A stretch of 64,000 nucleotides of DNA from positions 1-64,000 of the forward strand of contig SEAY01000028.1 in assembly GCA_004144865.1 (NCBI GenBank), read 5' to 3'. The stretch is from Comamonadaceae bacterium. GTDB lineage: Bacteria; Pseudomonadota; Gammaproteobacteria; Burkholderiales; Burkholderiaceae_C. This document shows positions 39,770 to 50,192 of the stretch, piece by piece (within the stretch, counting starts at the first letter, position 1; each line of letters starts with the position of its first letter). The notes beneath the pieces were generated by a model. The model was given only the letters and a program-made list of their open reading frames with translations. It searched no databases and was not told the DNA's origin. Both the position numbers and the translations under genes were made by a program.

Positions 39770-39868
39770 GTCATCCCCGCGCAGGCGGGGATCCAGGGCG
39801 CCCAAAGAAAAAGCCCGCAGTGCGGGCTTTCTCCAACGCTCTGGGTTCCCGCCTGCGCGGGAACGACG
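39770..39868. repeat. paired inverted REP-like repeats flanking a terminator hairpin
   Basis: Left unit TCATCCCCGCGCAGGCGGGGATCCAGGGCG and right unit CTGGGTTCCCGCCTGCGCGGGAACGACG are inverted copies. Between them lies the hairpin AAAGCCCGCAGTGCGGGCTTT. It sits between ilvC and pssA, both on the minus strand. Confidence 0.85.
39808..39833. terminator. terminator hairpin downstream of ilvC
   Basis: AAAGCCCGCA/TGCGGGCTTT is a 10-base stem with almost no loop, with A and T runs on each side, so it could work in both directions. It lies between inverted repeats. Confidence 0.75.
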
Positions 39869-39872
39869 CAGT

Positions 39873-41421
<1,549 letters not shown>

Positions 41422-41498
41422 GTGCGATTCCTCTTTTCGCCGCCCTCCCCTGCAGCCGGTAAGCGGCAGGCTTGGCGGGCAATAGATTCGTCTCTGGG

Positions 41499-41595
41499 TC
41501 GTCGTCCCCGCGGAGGCGGGGACCCAGGGCGCCCAACGCTGCGCGCTCGCGCGCAGTTTCAATGCTCTGGGTTCCCGCCTGCGCGGGAATGACGG
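41499..41595. repeat. paired inverted REP-like repeats inside the ilvI-ilvH gap
   Basis: Left unit GTCGTCCCCGCGGAGGCGGGGACCCAGGGCG and right unit CTCTGGGTTCCCGCCTGCGCGGGAATGACG flank the hairpin CTGCGCGCTCGCGCGCAG followed by TTTC. This interrupts an operon whose genes are usually nearly adjacent. Confidence 0.85.
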
Positions 41596-41602
41596 GCTTG
41601 CG

Positions 41603-43378
41603 TTAGAGGTCCTCCGAACCGAGCAGCATCTCCGTGATGCCCTGCCCGGCCTTCACCATCGGCCAGACGTTTTCCGTCGGGTCGGTGCGGAAGTCCATGA
41701 ATACCGTGCGGTCCTTCAGCTTGCGCGCCTCGCGCAGCGCCGGCTCGACGTCCGCCGGGCGCTCGATCAGCATGCCGACGTGGCCATAGGCCTCGGCGAG
41801 CTTCACGAAGTTGGGCAGCGCGTCCATGTAGCTGTGGCTGTAGCGGCCCTCGTAATCGAGCTGCTGCCACTGGCGCACCATGCCCAGGTAGCGGTTGTTC
41901 AGCGAGACCACCATGATCGGCGTGTTGTACTGCAGGCAGGTCGAGAGTTCCTGGATGCACATCTGCACCGAGCCCTCGCCCGTGATGCAGTAGACCTCGG
42001 AATCGGGCTTGGCCATCTTGATGCCCATGGCATAGGGGATGCCCACGCCCATGGTGCCCAGGCCGCCGGAATTGATCCAGCGCCGCGGCTCCTGGAACTT
42101 GTAGAACTGCGCGGCCCACATCTGGTGCTGGCCGACGTCGGACGTGATGTAGGTGTCGACGTCCTTCGTCATGTTCCACAGCGTCTCGATCACGTGCTGC
42201 GGCTTGATCACGTCGCGGTTGTTGCGGTCGTAGCGCAGGCAGTCCTTCCTTCGCCAGCCCTCGATGGTGTCCCACCAGCCGCCCAGCGCGCCGGCATCGG
42301 GCTTCTGCCCGGATTCCTTCAGTTGCGCGATCAGCTCCGCCAGCACGTCCTTCACGTCGCCCACGATCGGGATGTCGACCTTCACGCGCTTGGAGATGCT
42401 GGACGGGTCCACGTCGATGTGGATGATCTTGCGGTCGCTCGAGCCGAAGTGCTTGGGGTTGCCGATCACGCGGTCGTCGAAGCGCGCGCCCACGGCCAGC
42501 AGCACGTCGCAGTTCTGCATCGCGTTGTTGGCCTCGAAGGTGCCGTGCATGCCCAGCATGCCCAGGAACTTCGGGTCGGTGCCGGAGATGGCGCCCAGTC
42601 CCATCAGCGTATTCGTGCAGGGGTAGCCGAGCAGGTTGGCCAGCGTGCGCAGTTCCTCGGTGGCGTTGCCGAGGACCACGCCGCCGCCCGAGTAGATGTA
42701 CGGACGCTTGGCGGCCAGCAGCAGCTGCAGCGCCTTGCGGATCTGCCCGCTGTGGCCCTTGCGCACCGGGTTGTACGAGCGCATCTCCACCTTGTCCGGG
42801 TAGCCGGTCCAGGCGGTCTTGTTGAAGGAGACGTCCTTGGGGATGTCCACCACCACGGGGCCCGGGCGGCCGCTGCGGGCGATGTGGAAGGCCTTCTTCA
42901 TCACGTCGGCCAGGTCGCGCACGTCCTTCACCAGGAAGTTGTGCTTGACGATGGGGCGCGTGATGCCGACCGTGTCGCACTCCTGGAAGGCGTCCAGGCC
43001 GATCGCGGCCGTGGGCACCTGCCCGGTGACGATCACCATCGGGATCGAATCCATGTACGCGGTGGCAATGCCGGTGACGGCGTTCGTCACGCCGGGGCCG
43101 GAGGTCACCAGGGCCACGCCGACATCGCCGGTGGCGCGCGCATAGCCGTCGGCCGCGTGCACCGCCGCCTGCTCGTGGCGCACCAGCACGTGCTGGATGG
43201 TGTCCTGCTTGTAGAACGCGTCGTAGATGTGCAGCACCGCGCCGCCCGGGTAGCCCCAGACGTACTTCACGCCTTCGGCCTGGAGGGCCTTGACGAGGAT
43301 TTCGGCGCCGCGGAGGTCCTGGGTGTGGCCGGCAGTGGCTGCGGCCGCGGAGCTGAGCTCCGTGCGGGAGATTTCCAT
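41603..43378 (-). CDS. ilvI: acetolactate synthase large (catalytic) subunit
   Basis: Thiamine-diphosphate enzyme for the first shared step of branched-chain amino acid synthesis. The track start at 43627 is a shadow extension; the ATG at 43378 (MEISRTELSS) follows AAAGG. 591 residues. The motifs are VWGYPGGAVLHIYDA, RHEQAAVHAADGYARA (catalytic Glu) and the TPP-binding segment TGEGSVQMCIQEL ending SLNN, with Glu in place of the more common Asp of GDG. The rest of the operon follows on the minus strand. Confidence 0.95.
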   Translation of the reverse strand: MEISRTELSSAAAATAGHTQDLRGAEILVKALQAEGVKYVWGYPGGAVLHIYDAFYKQDTIQHVLVRHEQAAVHAADGYARATGDVGVALVTSGPGVTNAVTGIATAYMDSIPMVIVTGQVPTAAIGLDAFQECDTVGITRPIVKHNFLVKDVRDLADVMKKAFHIARSGRPGPVVVDIPKDVSFNKTAWTGYPDKVEMRSYNPVRKGHSGQIRKALQLLLAAKRPYIYSGGGVVLGNATEELRTLANLLGYPCTNTLMGLGAISGTDPKFLGMLGMHGTFEANNAMQNCDVLLAVGARFDDRVIGNPKHFGSSDRKIIHIDVDPSSISKRVKVDIPIVGDVKDVLAELIAQLKESGQKPDAGALGGWWDTIEGWRRKDCLRYDRNNRDVIKPQHVIETLWNMTKDVDTYITSDVGQHQMWAAQFYKFQEPRRWINSGGLGTMGVGIPYAMGIKMAKPDSEVYCITGEGSVQMCIQELSTCLQYNTPIMVVSLNNRYLGMVRQWQQLDYEGRYSHSYMDALPNFVKLAEAYGHVGMLIERPADVEPALREARKLKDRTVFMDFRTDPTENVWPMVKAGQGITEMLLGSEDL

Positions 43379-43644
43379 GATCAACCTTTCGGGTTTCGAA
43401 CTCGAACCTTGGGGTGCCCCTTCGCCCACCCTCGTGAGGCGACGTCGGGACTTAGAACACCGGGCCATGGGCGCGCCAATCGCTGCGCCGGATCCGGGCT
43501 CGTTTGCCTTTTGACTAGCAGGCGGCATTATCGCACTGCAACAGGACAGTGCCCAGCCCCCTGCGGCAGCGATGCCATAATTTCCGGCTGCCCGCGTCGC
43601 GATGCGCCCGCGGGCCACACAGAACACCAGCTTCCCGGGACTCC

Positions 43645-44211
43645 TTGGCCACCGAACGCGAACTCTCCGACTTCCTGCAGAGCGTGGAGAAACGGGCGTT
43701 CAAGCGCACCGTCTACCACGTGCGCGACGCGGAGGCGGCCCTGGACATCGTGCAGGACAGCATGATGAAGCTGGCGGAGCACTACGGCGACAAGCCGCCC
43801 GGCGAGCTGCCCATGCTGTTCCAGCGGATCCTGTCGAACTCCACGCTCGACTTCTTCCGCCGCCAGAAGACGCGCAACGCCCTCTTCTCGAACCTGAGCG
43901 ACTTTGAGTCCGCCGGCGAGGACGGGGATTTCGACCTGCTGGAGAATCTCGACTCGTCCAGCCAGTCCCAGCAGGTGGAAAGCGCCGAGGACGCCACGCG
44001 GCGGGCCCAGGTCTTGCGTGAGATCGAGGCCGAGATCATGGAACTGCCCGCCCGTCAACGGGAAGCATTTCTCATGCGTTACTGGGAGGACATGGACGTG
44101 GCCGAAACGGCAGCGGCCATGGGCTGCTCCGAAGGCAGTGTCAAGACACACTGCTCCCGGGCAGTCGCCGCCCTCAGCAAGGCACTGAAGGCAAAGGGAA
44201 TTCAACTATGA
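43645..44211 (+). CDS. ECF-type RNA polymerase sigma factor
   Basis: 188 residues, starting at a TTG (43645, LATERELSDFLQSV) with GGGA upstream. The track's 43549 start adds a non-conserved peptide. Region 2 (DAEAALDIVQDSMMKLAEHYG) and region 4 (LPARQREAFLMRYWEDMDVAETAAAMGCSEGSVKTHCSRA) are clear. Its stop overlaps the next gene as ATGA; that gene is a one-span membrane protein and may be its anti-sigma factor. It is divergent from ilvI. Confidence 0.9.
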   Translation: MATERELSDFLQSVEKRAFKRTVYHVRDAEAALDIVQDSMMKLAEHYGDKPPGELPMLFQRILSNSTLDFFRRQKTRNALFSNLSDFESAGEDGDFDLLENLDSSSQSQQVESAEDATRRAQVLREIEAEIMELPARQREAFLMRYWEDMDVAETAAAMGCSEGSVKTHCSRAVAALSKALKAKGIQL

Positions 44212-44648
44212 CCACCACGGACCCCACGCGCGCCCAGCAACAGGCCGATCGCTTCGGCCGTGCGGTGGCCGCGCGCCTCTCCGCCAGCGCGGACGACATG
44301 CCGTACGAGGCCGGCGAACGCCTGCGCGCCGCCCGCGTGCGCGCGCTGCAAGCCCGCAAGAAGCCCGCCGTTGCCCCCGCGATGGTCGCAAATGGCGGCG
44401 GAACGGCCGCGCTCGGCTTTGGCGAGGGCCCCTCCCTGTTCACCCGCATCGCGTCGGTGCTGCCCCTGCTGGTGCTGGTGGCCGGCATCGTGCTCATCCA
44501 TGACCTGCAGTCCGAACGCCGCGCCTCCGAGCTCGCGGAGGTCGACGCAGCCCTGCTCCTCGACGACCTGCCGCCCTCGGCCTATGCCGACCCCGGCTTC
44601 GTCCAGTTCCTGAAGCAGCAAACCCAGCCCTTGAACGGCGGCCGATGA
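44208..44648 (+). CDS. DUF3619 single-span membrane protein, candidate anti-sigma factor
   Basis: 146 residues, translationally coupled to the sigma factor gene. The N-terminal cytoplasmic segment (about 75 residues, RFGRAVAARLSASADDMPYEAGERL) is followed by one transmembrane helix (IASVLPLLVLVAGIVLIHDL) and a short C-terminal part. It resembles DUF3619. The size, topology and position directly after an ECF sigma gene are those of an anti-sigma factor, but the family has no demonstrated function that I know of. Its stop overlaps the next gene. Confidence 0.8.
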   Translation: MTTTDPTRAQQQADRFGRAVAARLSASADDMPYEAGERLRAARVRALQARKKPAVAPAMVANGGGTAALGFGEGPSLFTRIASVLPLLVLVAGIVLIHDLQSERRASELAEVDAALLLDDLPPSAYADPGFVQFLKQQTQPLNGGR

Positions 44649-45286
44649 CCCCCAGCCGCAGTTTCCTGGCCGTGGCCTGCCTCGGCGGCCTGCTCGCTGC
44701 CTCCGCACTTGCGCAGGGCGTGCCCCCTTCTCCCTCGGAGCGCCCGGCCTCGCCATCGCGGCCCGTCGTGCGCAGCGCGCCGGCGCCGCGCGCCGAGGCG
44801 CTGCCTGCCTGGGCCGAGCTCAATGCACAGCAGCAGCTCTCGCTGGCGCCGCTGGCCGGCACCTGGAGCACGCTCAGCGCGGCGCACAAGCGCAAGTGGA
44901 TCGCCCTGTCCGCGAACTACGCCACCCAGCCCCCGGCGGACCAGGCGCTGATGCACAGCCGCATGGCCGAATGGGCGGCGCTGTCGCCGCAGCAGCGCAC
45001 GACGGCCCGCCTGAACTTCGCCGAGAGCAAGACCGTCCCGCGCACCGACCGCAAGGCCCAGTGGGAGGCCTACCAGGCACTCCCGGCCGAAGAAAAGCGC
45101 AAGCTCGCCGCAGGCGCCGCCGCGGCCAAGCCGCCGCCGCCGCCGACCGCCCCCGCGCTGAAGCCGGTGCCCCAGCAGAAGCTCGCCAAGGTGCCCAGGG
45201 CGAAGAAGGGCGAAGCCGCCAAGGTCGGCGCCGGCCGGCCGGTGGACCCCAACACCCTGCTGCCGCAGTACCCGCAAAACCCTTGA
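44645..45286 (+). CDS. secreted DUF3106 protein
   Basis: 213 residues. An N-terminal signal peptide ends near ASALAQG. The central DUF3106 region has repeated W-x-x-L patterns (PAWAELNAQQQLSLAPLAGTW; MAEWAALSPQQRTTARLNF; YQALPAEEKRKLAAG). The C-terminus is Pro/Lys/Ala-rich and low in complexity. Function unknown. It is coupled to DUF3619 upstream and overlaps the RDD gene start (TTGA), so it belongs to the sigma-factor operon. Confidence 0.85.
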   Translation: MTPSRSFLAVACLGGLLAASALAQGVPPSPSERPASPSRPVVRSAPAPRAEALPAWAELNAQQQLSLAPLAGTWSTLSAAHKRKWIALSANYATQPPADQALMHSRMAEWAALSPQQRTTARLNFAESKTVPRTDRKAQWEAYQALPAEEKRKLAAGAAAAKPPPPPTAPALKPVPQQKLAKVPRAKKGEAAKVGAGRPVDPNTLLPQYPQNP

Positions 45287-45804
45287 CGGAGCCCGCTTCC
45301 CTGCTCGCGCCCGGCCTGCGGCGGCGCATGGCCTGCTGGCTCTACGAGGCCCTGCTGCTCTTCGCCATCGCCCTGGTCGCGACACTGCTGTTCTCGGTCA
45401 CGGTGCAGATGCGCCACGGCCTCGACCCGCGGCAGTGGCTGCTGCAGGTGTTGCTGGTCGCGGTCTTCGGCGCCTACTTCGCCTTCTTCTGGTCAAGGGG
45501 CCGCCAGACGCTGCCCATGAAGACCTGGCGCATCGCCGTCGTCGACCGCGCGGGACGCCCCATCGGCCGCGGCCGGGCGCTGCTGCGTTACGCCTTTTGC
45601 GCGATCTGGGTGGTCCCGCCGCTCGCGGCGTTGGCCTCGCGCCACTTCACCCTGCCCGAGCTGGGCGTGATCTTCGCGGGTTGGATAGCCTTCTGGGCGC
45701 TCCTGAGCCGCCTGCACCCGCAGCGCCAGTTCTGGCACGACGCATGGGCGGGCACGCGCCTGGTGGATGCGCCGCGGGACGGTCATCGCGCTGCGCCACA
45801 ATGA
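45283..45804 (+). CDS. RDD-family membrane protein
   Basis: 173 residues, starting at a TTG overlapping the upstream stop. It contains the RDD family pattern RRRMACWLYEALLLFAIALVA and TLPMKTWRIAVVDRAGRPIGRGRALLRY, with three or four membrane segments. The function of the family is poorly known. It is the last gene of the coupled sigma-DUF3619-DUF3106-RDD set, 4 bases before dgkA. Confidence 0.85.
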   Translation: MTEPASLLAPGLRRRMACWLYEALLLFAIALVATLLFSVTVQMRHGLDPRQWLLQVLLVAVFGAYFAFFWSRGRQTLPMKTWRIAVVDRAGRPIGRGRALLRYAFCAIWVVPPLAALASRHFTLPELGVIFAGWIAFWALLSRLHPQRQFWHDAWAGTRLVDAPRDGHRAAPQ

Positions 45805-45808
45805 CGGG

Positions 45809-46216
45809 ATGTCGACTCCCCAGGAAGCACTGCGCGAGCCGGTGAACGCGCAGAAGGCGCGCACCGGATTCAGCCGGGTCTGGCACGCCACCGGCTACTC
45901 GCTCTCGGGCCTGCGCGCCGGCTGGAGCGAGGCCGCCTTCCGGCTCGAGGCGTGCCTGTCCTTCGTGCTGCTGCCGCTCGCGTTCTTCCTCGGGCGCAGC
46001 TGGGTGGAGGTGGCGCTGCTGGCCGGCTCGGTGCTGCTGGTCATGATCGTCGAACTGCTGAATACGGCCGTGGAGGCCGCCATCGACCGCATCGGCCCCG
46101 AATGGCACGACCTGTCCAAGCGCGCCAAGGACATGGGCAGTGCCGCGGTCTTCCTCTCCCTCCTCATCGCGGGCGGCATCTGGCTCGCTGCGCTCAACCA
46201 ATACTTCTTCGGATGA
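45809..46216 (+). CDS. dgkA: diacylglycerol kinase
   Basis: Membrane enzyme recycling diacylglycerol to phosphatidic acid. 135 residues from the ATG at 45809 (MSTPQEALREPV); the track's earlier start is inside the RDD gene. EAAFRLEA, the catalytic motif VELLNTAVEAAIDRIG and the C-terminal span SAAVFLSLLIAGGIW are typical. The stop overlaps the next gene as ATGA. Confidence 0.93.
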   Translation: MSTPQEALREPVNAQKARTGFSRVWHATGYSLSGLRAGWSEAAFRLEACLSFVLLPLAFFLGRSWVEVALLAGSVLLVMIVELLNTAVEAAIDRIGPEWHDLSKRAKDMGSAAVFLSLLIAGGIWLAALNQYFFG

Positions 46217-46797
46217 CGCCTGCCTTCTCTCTCTGTGTGTATTGCGGCTCCCGTCCGGGCGCCGAGCCGCGCTTCGGCGAGGCCGCCGTGCAGGTCGGCC
46301 GCTGGATCGGCGAGCACGGCGGCCAGCTGGTCTACGGCGGCGGCAACAACGGCCTCATGGGCGTGCTCGCCGACGCCACGCTCGCCGCCGGGGGGCGCGT
46401 GGTCGGCGTGATCCCGCGTTCGATGGTGGAACGCGAATGGGCCAAGCGCGACTGCACCGAGCTGCACATCGTGGACAACATGCACCAACGCAAGAGCCTG
46501 ATGGCCGAGCGCGCGGACGCTTTCCTGGCGCTGCCCGGAGGCATCGGCACCTTCGAGGAGTTCTTCGAGGCGTGGACGTGGCGGGTGCTGTCCTTCCACG
46601 AAAAGCCGGTGGGCCTGCTGGACCTCGACGGCTACTACGCGCCGCTGCTCACGTTCCTTCGCCAGAGCGTGCGCAACGGCTTCATGAACGACTGGCAGAT
46701 GGACATGCTGACGGTGGACAGCGACGCCGCCACCCTGTTGCAGCAGCTCGTTCAGTCCGCGGCCTTCACCACCCGGATGGACACCTCGCAGATCTGA
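46213..46797 (+). CDS. LOG-family nucleoside-monophosphate phosphoribohydrolase (TIGR00730)
   Basis: 194 residues. The two family motifs are YGGGNNGLMGVLADA and LPGGIGTFEEFFEAW (PGGxGTxxE). The family releases the base from nucleotides; plant members activate cytokinins, and bacterial members may recycle AMP. It starts at 46213 in an ATGA overlap with dgkA. It is convergent with glnB, and a paired repeat lies between. Confidence 0.88.
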   Translation: MTPAFSLCVYCGSRPGAEPRFGEAAVQVGRWIGEHGGQLVYGGGNNGLMGVLADATLAAGGRVVGVIPRSMVEREWAKRDCTELHIVDNMHQRKSLMAERADAFLALPGGIGTFEEFFEAWTWRVLSFHEKPVGLLDLDGYYAPLLTFLRQSVRNGFMNDWQMDMLTVDSDAATLLQQLVQSAAFTTRMDTSQI

Positions 46798-46803
46798 AGA
46801 ACC

Positions 46804-46882
46804 CGTCCTTCCCGCGAAGGCGGGAATCCAGGGCGTCCGCCTTCCTGGAGGCCCTGGGTCCCCGCCTCCGCGGGGACGACGG
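46804..46882. repeat. paired inverted REP-like repeats between convergent genes
   Basis: Left unit GTCCTTCCCGCGAAGGCGGGAATCCAGGGCG and right unit CCCTGGGTCCCCGCCTCCGCGGGGACGACG. A short spacer, TCCGCCTTCCTGGAGG, carries no clear hairpin. Confidence 0.85.
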
Positions 46883-46884
46883 AC

Positions 46885-47238
<354 letters not shown>

Positions 47239-48903
47239 CTAGGCTTTGAACTTACCGGTAATAGGATACCGCCAATCCTTGCCGAAGCTCCGGTGCGTGA
47301 CGCGGATCCCCACCGGCGCCTGGCGGCGCTTGTATTCGCTGATGCGGATCAGGCGGGCGACGCGCTCCACCACCGCACGGTCGAACCCCTCGGCCACGAT
47401 GTCCTCGATGCCATGGTCGTTCTCCATGTAGCGCGAGAGGATGCCGTCGAGGATCTCGTAGGGCGGCAGGCTGTCCTGGTCGACCTGGTCGGCGCGCAGT
47501 TCCGCGCTGGGCGGCCGCGTGATGATGCGCTCCGGGATCGGGTTCTCGCCGGTGCCGTAGGGATCGTTGGCGTTGCGCCAGCGGGCCAGCTTGAACACCA
47601 CGGTCTTGAGCACGTCCTTGATCACCGCGAAGCCGCCCGCCATGTCGCCGTACAGCGTGGCGTAGCCGGTGGCCATCTCGCTCTTGTTGCCCGTGGTCAG
47701 CACGATGCTGCCGAACTTGTTGGACAGCGCCATGAGCAGCACGCCGCGGATGCGCGCCTGGATGTTCTCCTCGGTCGTGTCCTCCGGCAGGCCAGCGAAC
47801 TCCTTCGAGAGCGACTGCAGGAAGGCCTCGAACATCGGCTTGATGGAGATCTCGTCGTAGCGCACCTTCAGGCGCCGCGCCATCTCCGCCGCATCGATCC
47901 AGGAGATGTCCGCCGTGTACGGCGAGGGCATCATCACGGCGCGCACCTTGTCGGCGCCGAGCGCATCGACCGCGATGGCGAGCACCAGCGCGGAATCGAT
48001 GCCGCCGGAGAGCCCGAGCAGCACGCCGGGGAAGCCGTTCTTGCCGATGTAGTCGCGCACGCCCATCACCAGGGCGTGCCACAGTTCCGCCTCGCCATCG
48101 GGCTGGTTCGCCTTGGGCCCGGAGAGCGTGACGGTCTCGCCCGTGGCCTGTGCCTGCACGTAGAACAGGTTCTCCTCGAAGGCAGGCGCGAGCGCCGCGA
48201 GGCTGCCGTCCGCATTCACCGCGAAGGAGGCACCGTCGAACACCACTTCGTCCTGGCCGCCCACGAGGTGCGAATACACGAGCGGCAGTTCGACGTCCTG
48301 CGCGCGATCCATCATGCGTGCGAGCCGCTCGCCGCTCTTGCCGGCGTGGAACGGCGAGGCGTTGGGCACCACGAGCAGCTGCGCGCCGGAGGCGCGCGCG
48401 AGGCGGGCCGGTTCCGCGAACCAGGCGTCCTCGCAGATCAGCAGGCCGACGTTGATGCCTTCCACCTGGAACACGGCGGTGCCCTGCCCGCGCGTGAAGT
48501 AGCGGTATTCGTCGAACACCTGGTAGTTCGGCAGCTCGCGCTTGGCATAGGTTTCCAGCACGCGGCCCTCGCACAGCACGCTGGCCGCGTTGTAGCGCTG
48601 CTGGACTTCGACCGAGCGGCCGCGGATGGCGCCGCCATGCGGGTGGCCCACCACCACGTGCAGGCCCTTCAACCCCGCCAGCTCGCGGGCCACCGTTTTC
48701 ACGGCATCATCGCAGGCAGCGATGAAGGCGGGCCGCAGCAACAGGTCTTCGGCGGGATAGCCGCAGATCGAAAGCTCGGGGGTGACCACCAGGCGCGCGC
48801 CCTGCTCATAGGCGGTGCGCGCGGCGGCGATGATCTTCTTCGCGTTGCCCTCGGTGTCACCGACGGTGACGTTGAGCTGGGCCGTACAGATTGTGAGTGT
48901 CAT
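47239..48903 (-). CDS. nadE: glutamine-hydrolysing NAD+ synthetase
   Basis: Makes NAD+ from deamido-NAD+, ATP and glutamine. The N-terminal nitrilase-type glutaminase has the Glu/Lys/Cys triad context (VTPELSICGYPAEDL; YAKRELPNY; LICEDAWF). The C-terminal synthetase has the PP-loop LGLSGGIDSALVLAI. From the ATG at 48903 (MTLTICTAQLN) it is 554 residues; the track uses an ATG at 48921. It is divergent from a GNAT-like gene, and the two 5' ends nearly touch or overlap. Confidence 0.95.
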   Translation of the reverse strand: MTLTICTAQLNVTVGDTEGNAKKIIAAARTAYEQGARLVVTPELSICGYPAEDLLLRPAFIAACDDAVKTVARELAGLKGLHVVVGHPHGGAIRGRSVEVQQRYNAASVLCEGRVLETYAKRELPNYQVFDEYRYFTRGQGTAVFQVEGINVGLLICEDAWFAEPARLARASGAQLLVVPNASPFHAGKSGERLARMMDRAQDVELPLVYSHLVGGQDEVVFDGASFAVNADGSLAALAPAFEENLFYVQAQATGETVTLSGPKANQPDGEAELWHALVMGVRDYIGKNGFPGVLLGLSGGIDSALVLAIAVDALGADKVRAVMMPSPYTADISWIDAAEMARRLKVRYDEISIKPMFEAFLQSLSKEFAGLPEDTTEENIQARIRGVLLMALSNKFGSIVLTTGNKSEMATGYATLYGDMAGGFAVIKDVLKTVVFKLARWRNANDPYGTGENPIPERIITRPPSAELRADQVDQDSLPPYEILDGILSRYMENDHGIEDIVAEGFDRAVVERVARLIRISEYKRRQAPVGIRVTHRSFGKDWRYPITGKFKA

Positions 48904-48910
48904 TTCAGCC

Positions 48911-50065
48911 GTGCCGGACATCTCGAACGATTATGTCACCCGGGTGCTGCACGCGCCGTCGGAGGCGGACGCATCCGCGTGGGACGGCCTGCTGGCCCTG
49001 TGCGGCGGCTCGCCGTTCATGCGCCACGCCTACCTCGCGGCGCTGCACGCAAGCGGCAGCGCCACGCCGGACAGCGGCTGGCTGCCGCAGTTCATCACCT
49101 TGTGGCAGGGCGACGAACTGCACGCCGCCTGCCCGCTGTACCTCAAGAGCCATTCGTACGGCGAGTACGTCTTCGACTGGGCCTGGGCGAATGCGTATGA
49201 GCAGCACGGGCTGCGCTACTACCCCAAGGCGCTGACGGCGGTACCCTTCACGCCGGTGCCGGGGCCGCGCCTGCTTGCACGCGACGCGAAGTCGCGCGCG
49301 GCGCTGGTGCAGTCGGTGCTGGCCTGGTGCCGCAAGAAGAAGACTTCTTCCTGGCACCTGCTCTTCGGCGACGACGACGACGTGCAAGCCTGCGCCGAGG
49401 CCGGGCTGATGCTGCGGCACACCGTGCAGTTCCACTGGACGAACGCCCATTACGCGGACTTCGACGCCTTCCTCGCGAGCCTCGCGCAGGAGAAACGCAA
49501 GAAGATCCGGCAGGAGCGGCGCAAGGTCGCGGAAGCCGGCGTCGTGTTCCGCCATGCGCGCGGGGCGGAGATCCGTGCGGAGGACTGGGACTTCTTCTAC
49601 CGCTGCTACGAGCGCACCTACCTGGAGCACGGCAACCCGCCCTACCTCACCCGCGATTTCTTCGACCGCATGGCCTCGGACATGCCGGAGAACTGGCTGC
49701 TGTTCGTCGCCGAACGTCGTGGCAAGCCGATCGCCTGCAGCCTGATCGGCCTGGGCGGCAAGGTGGCCTACGGGCGTTACTGGGGCGCGCTGGAACGCGT
49801 GGACTGCCTGCACTTCGAGGCCTGCTACTACCAGCCGCTGGAATGGTGCATCGCCAACGGCTTCGATCGCTTCGAAGGCGGCGCGCAGGGCGAGCACAAG
49901 ATGGCCCGCGCCCTGATGCCGGTGAAGACCACCAGCGCGCACTGGCTGGCGCATCCGGCGTTCGCGGATGCGGTGGAGAAGTTCCTGGAGCGGGAGGGGC
50001 GGGGAATCGAGGGCTACATGGAGCACCTGGAGGAGCGCTCGCCGTTCCGCCGCGGCGGGGGATGA
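48911..50065 (+). CDS. FemAB/GNAT-like protein (COG3146)
   Basis: 384 residues from a GTG at 48911 (VPDISNDYVTRVL). The track start at 48815 runs antisense through nadE, and a GTG at 48893 is an alternative. It has the family motifs FMRHAYLAALHASGSA, YGEYVFDWAWANAYEQHGLRYYPK and FEGGAQGEHKMARALMP. The family is predicted to transfer acyl or aminoacyl groups (peptidoglycan-related or GNAT-like), but no activity is certain. No signal peptide is seen. Confidence 0.85.
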   Translation: MPDISNDYVTRVLHAPSEADASAWDGLLALCGGSPFMRHAYLAALHASGSATPDSGWLPQFITLWQGDELHAACPLYLKSHSYGEYVFDWAWANAYEQHGLRYYPKALTAVPFTPVPGPRLLARDAKSRAALVQSVLAWCRKKKTSSWHLLFGDDDDVQACAEAGLMLRHTVQFHWTNAHYADFDAFLASLAQEKRKKIRQERRKVAEAGVVFRHARGAEIRAEDWDFFYRCYERTYLEHGNPPYLTRDFFDRMASDMPENWLLFVAERRGKPIACSLIGLGGKVAYGRYWGALERVDCLHFEACYYQPLEWCIANGFDRFEGGAQGEHKMARALMPVKTTSAHWLAHPAFADAVEKFLEREGRGIEGYMEHLEERSPFRRGGG

Positions 50066-50075
50066 CCCCCCGCCT

Positions 50076-50192
50076 TGTCATTGCGGGCTTGACCCCGGAT
50101 CAAGTCCGGGGCAGGCTCCGCAATCCATGGATCCCGGGTCAAGCCCGGGATGACAGCCATGGCGTCATTCCCGCGCGGGCGGGAACGACGGA
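50076..50192. repeat. two repeat types between convergent genes
   Basis: One type has the GACCCCGGATC / GTCCGGGGCAGGCTCC hairpin (50091-50119), then CCCGGGTCAAGCCCGGG. The other is a GTCATTCCCGCGCGGGCGGGAACGACGG unit of the common REP-like family (50164-50191). The first type also occurs inside mobA. Confidence 0.8.

Noticed and set aside
43379-43644. Possible branched-chain leader peptide before ilvI
   Set aside because: No short ORF with a run of Leu, Val or Ile codons or attenuator stem was found on the minus strand.
41780-43765. 661-residue plus-strand ORF opposite ilvI
   Set aside because: Antisense of a well-conserved gene; contains only biased composition.
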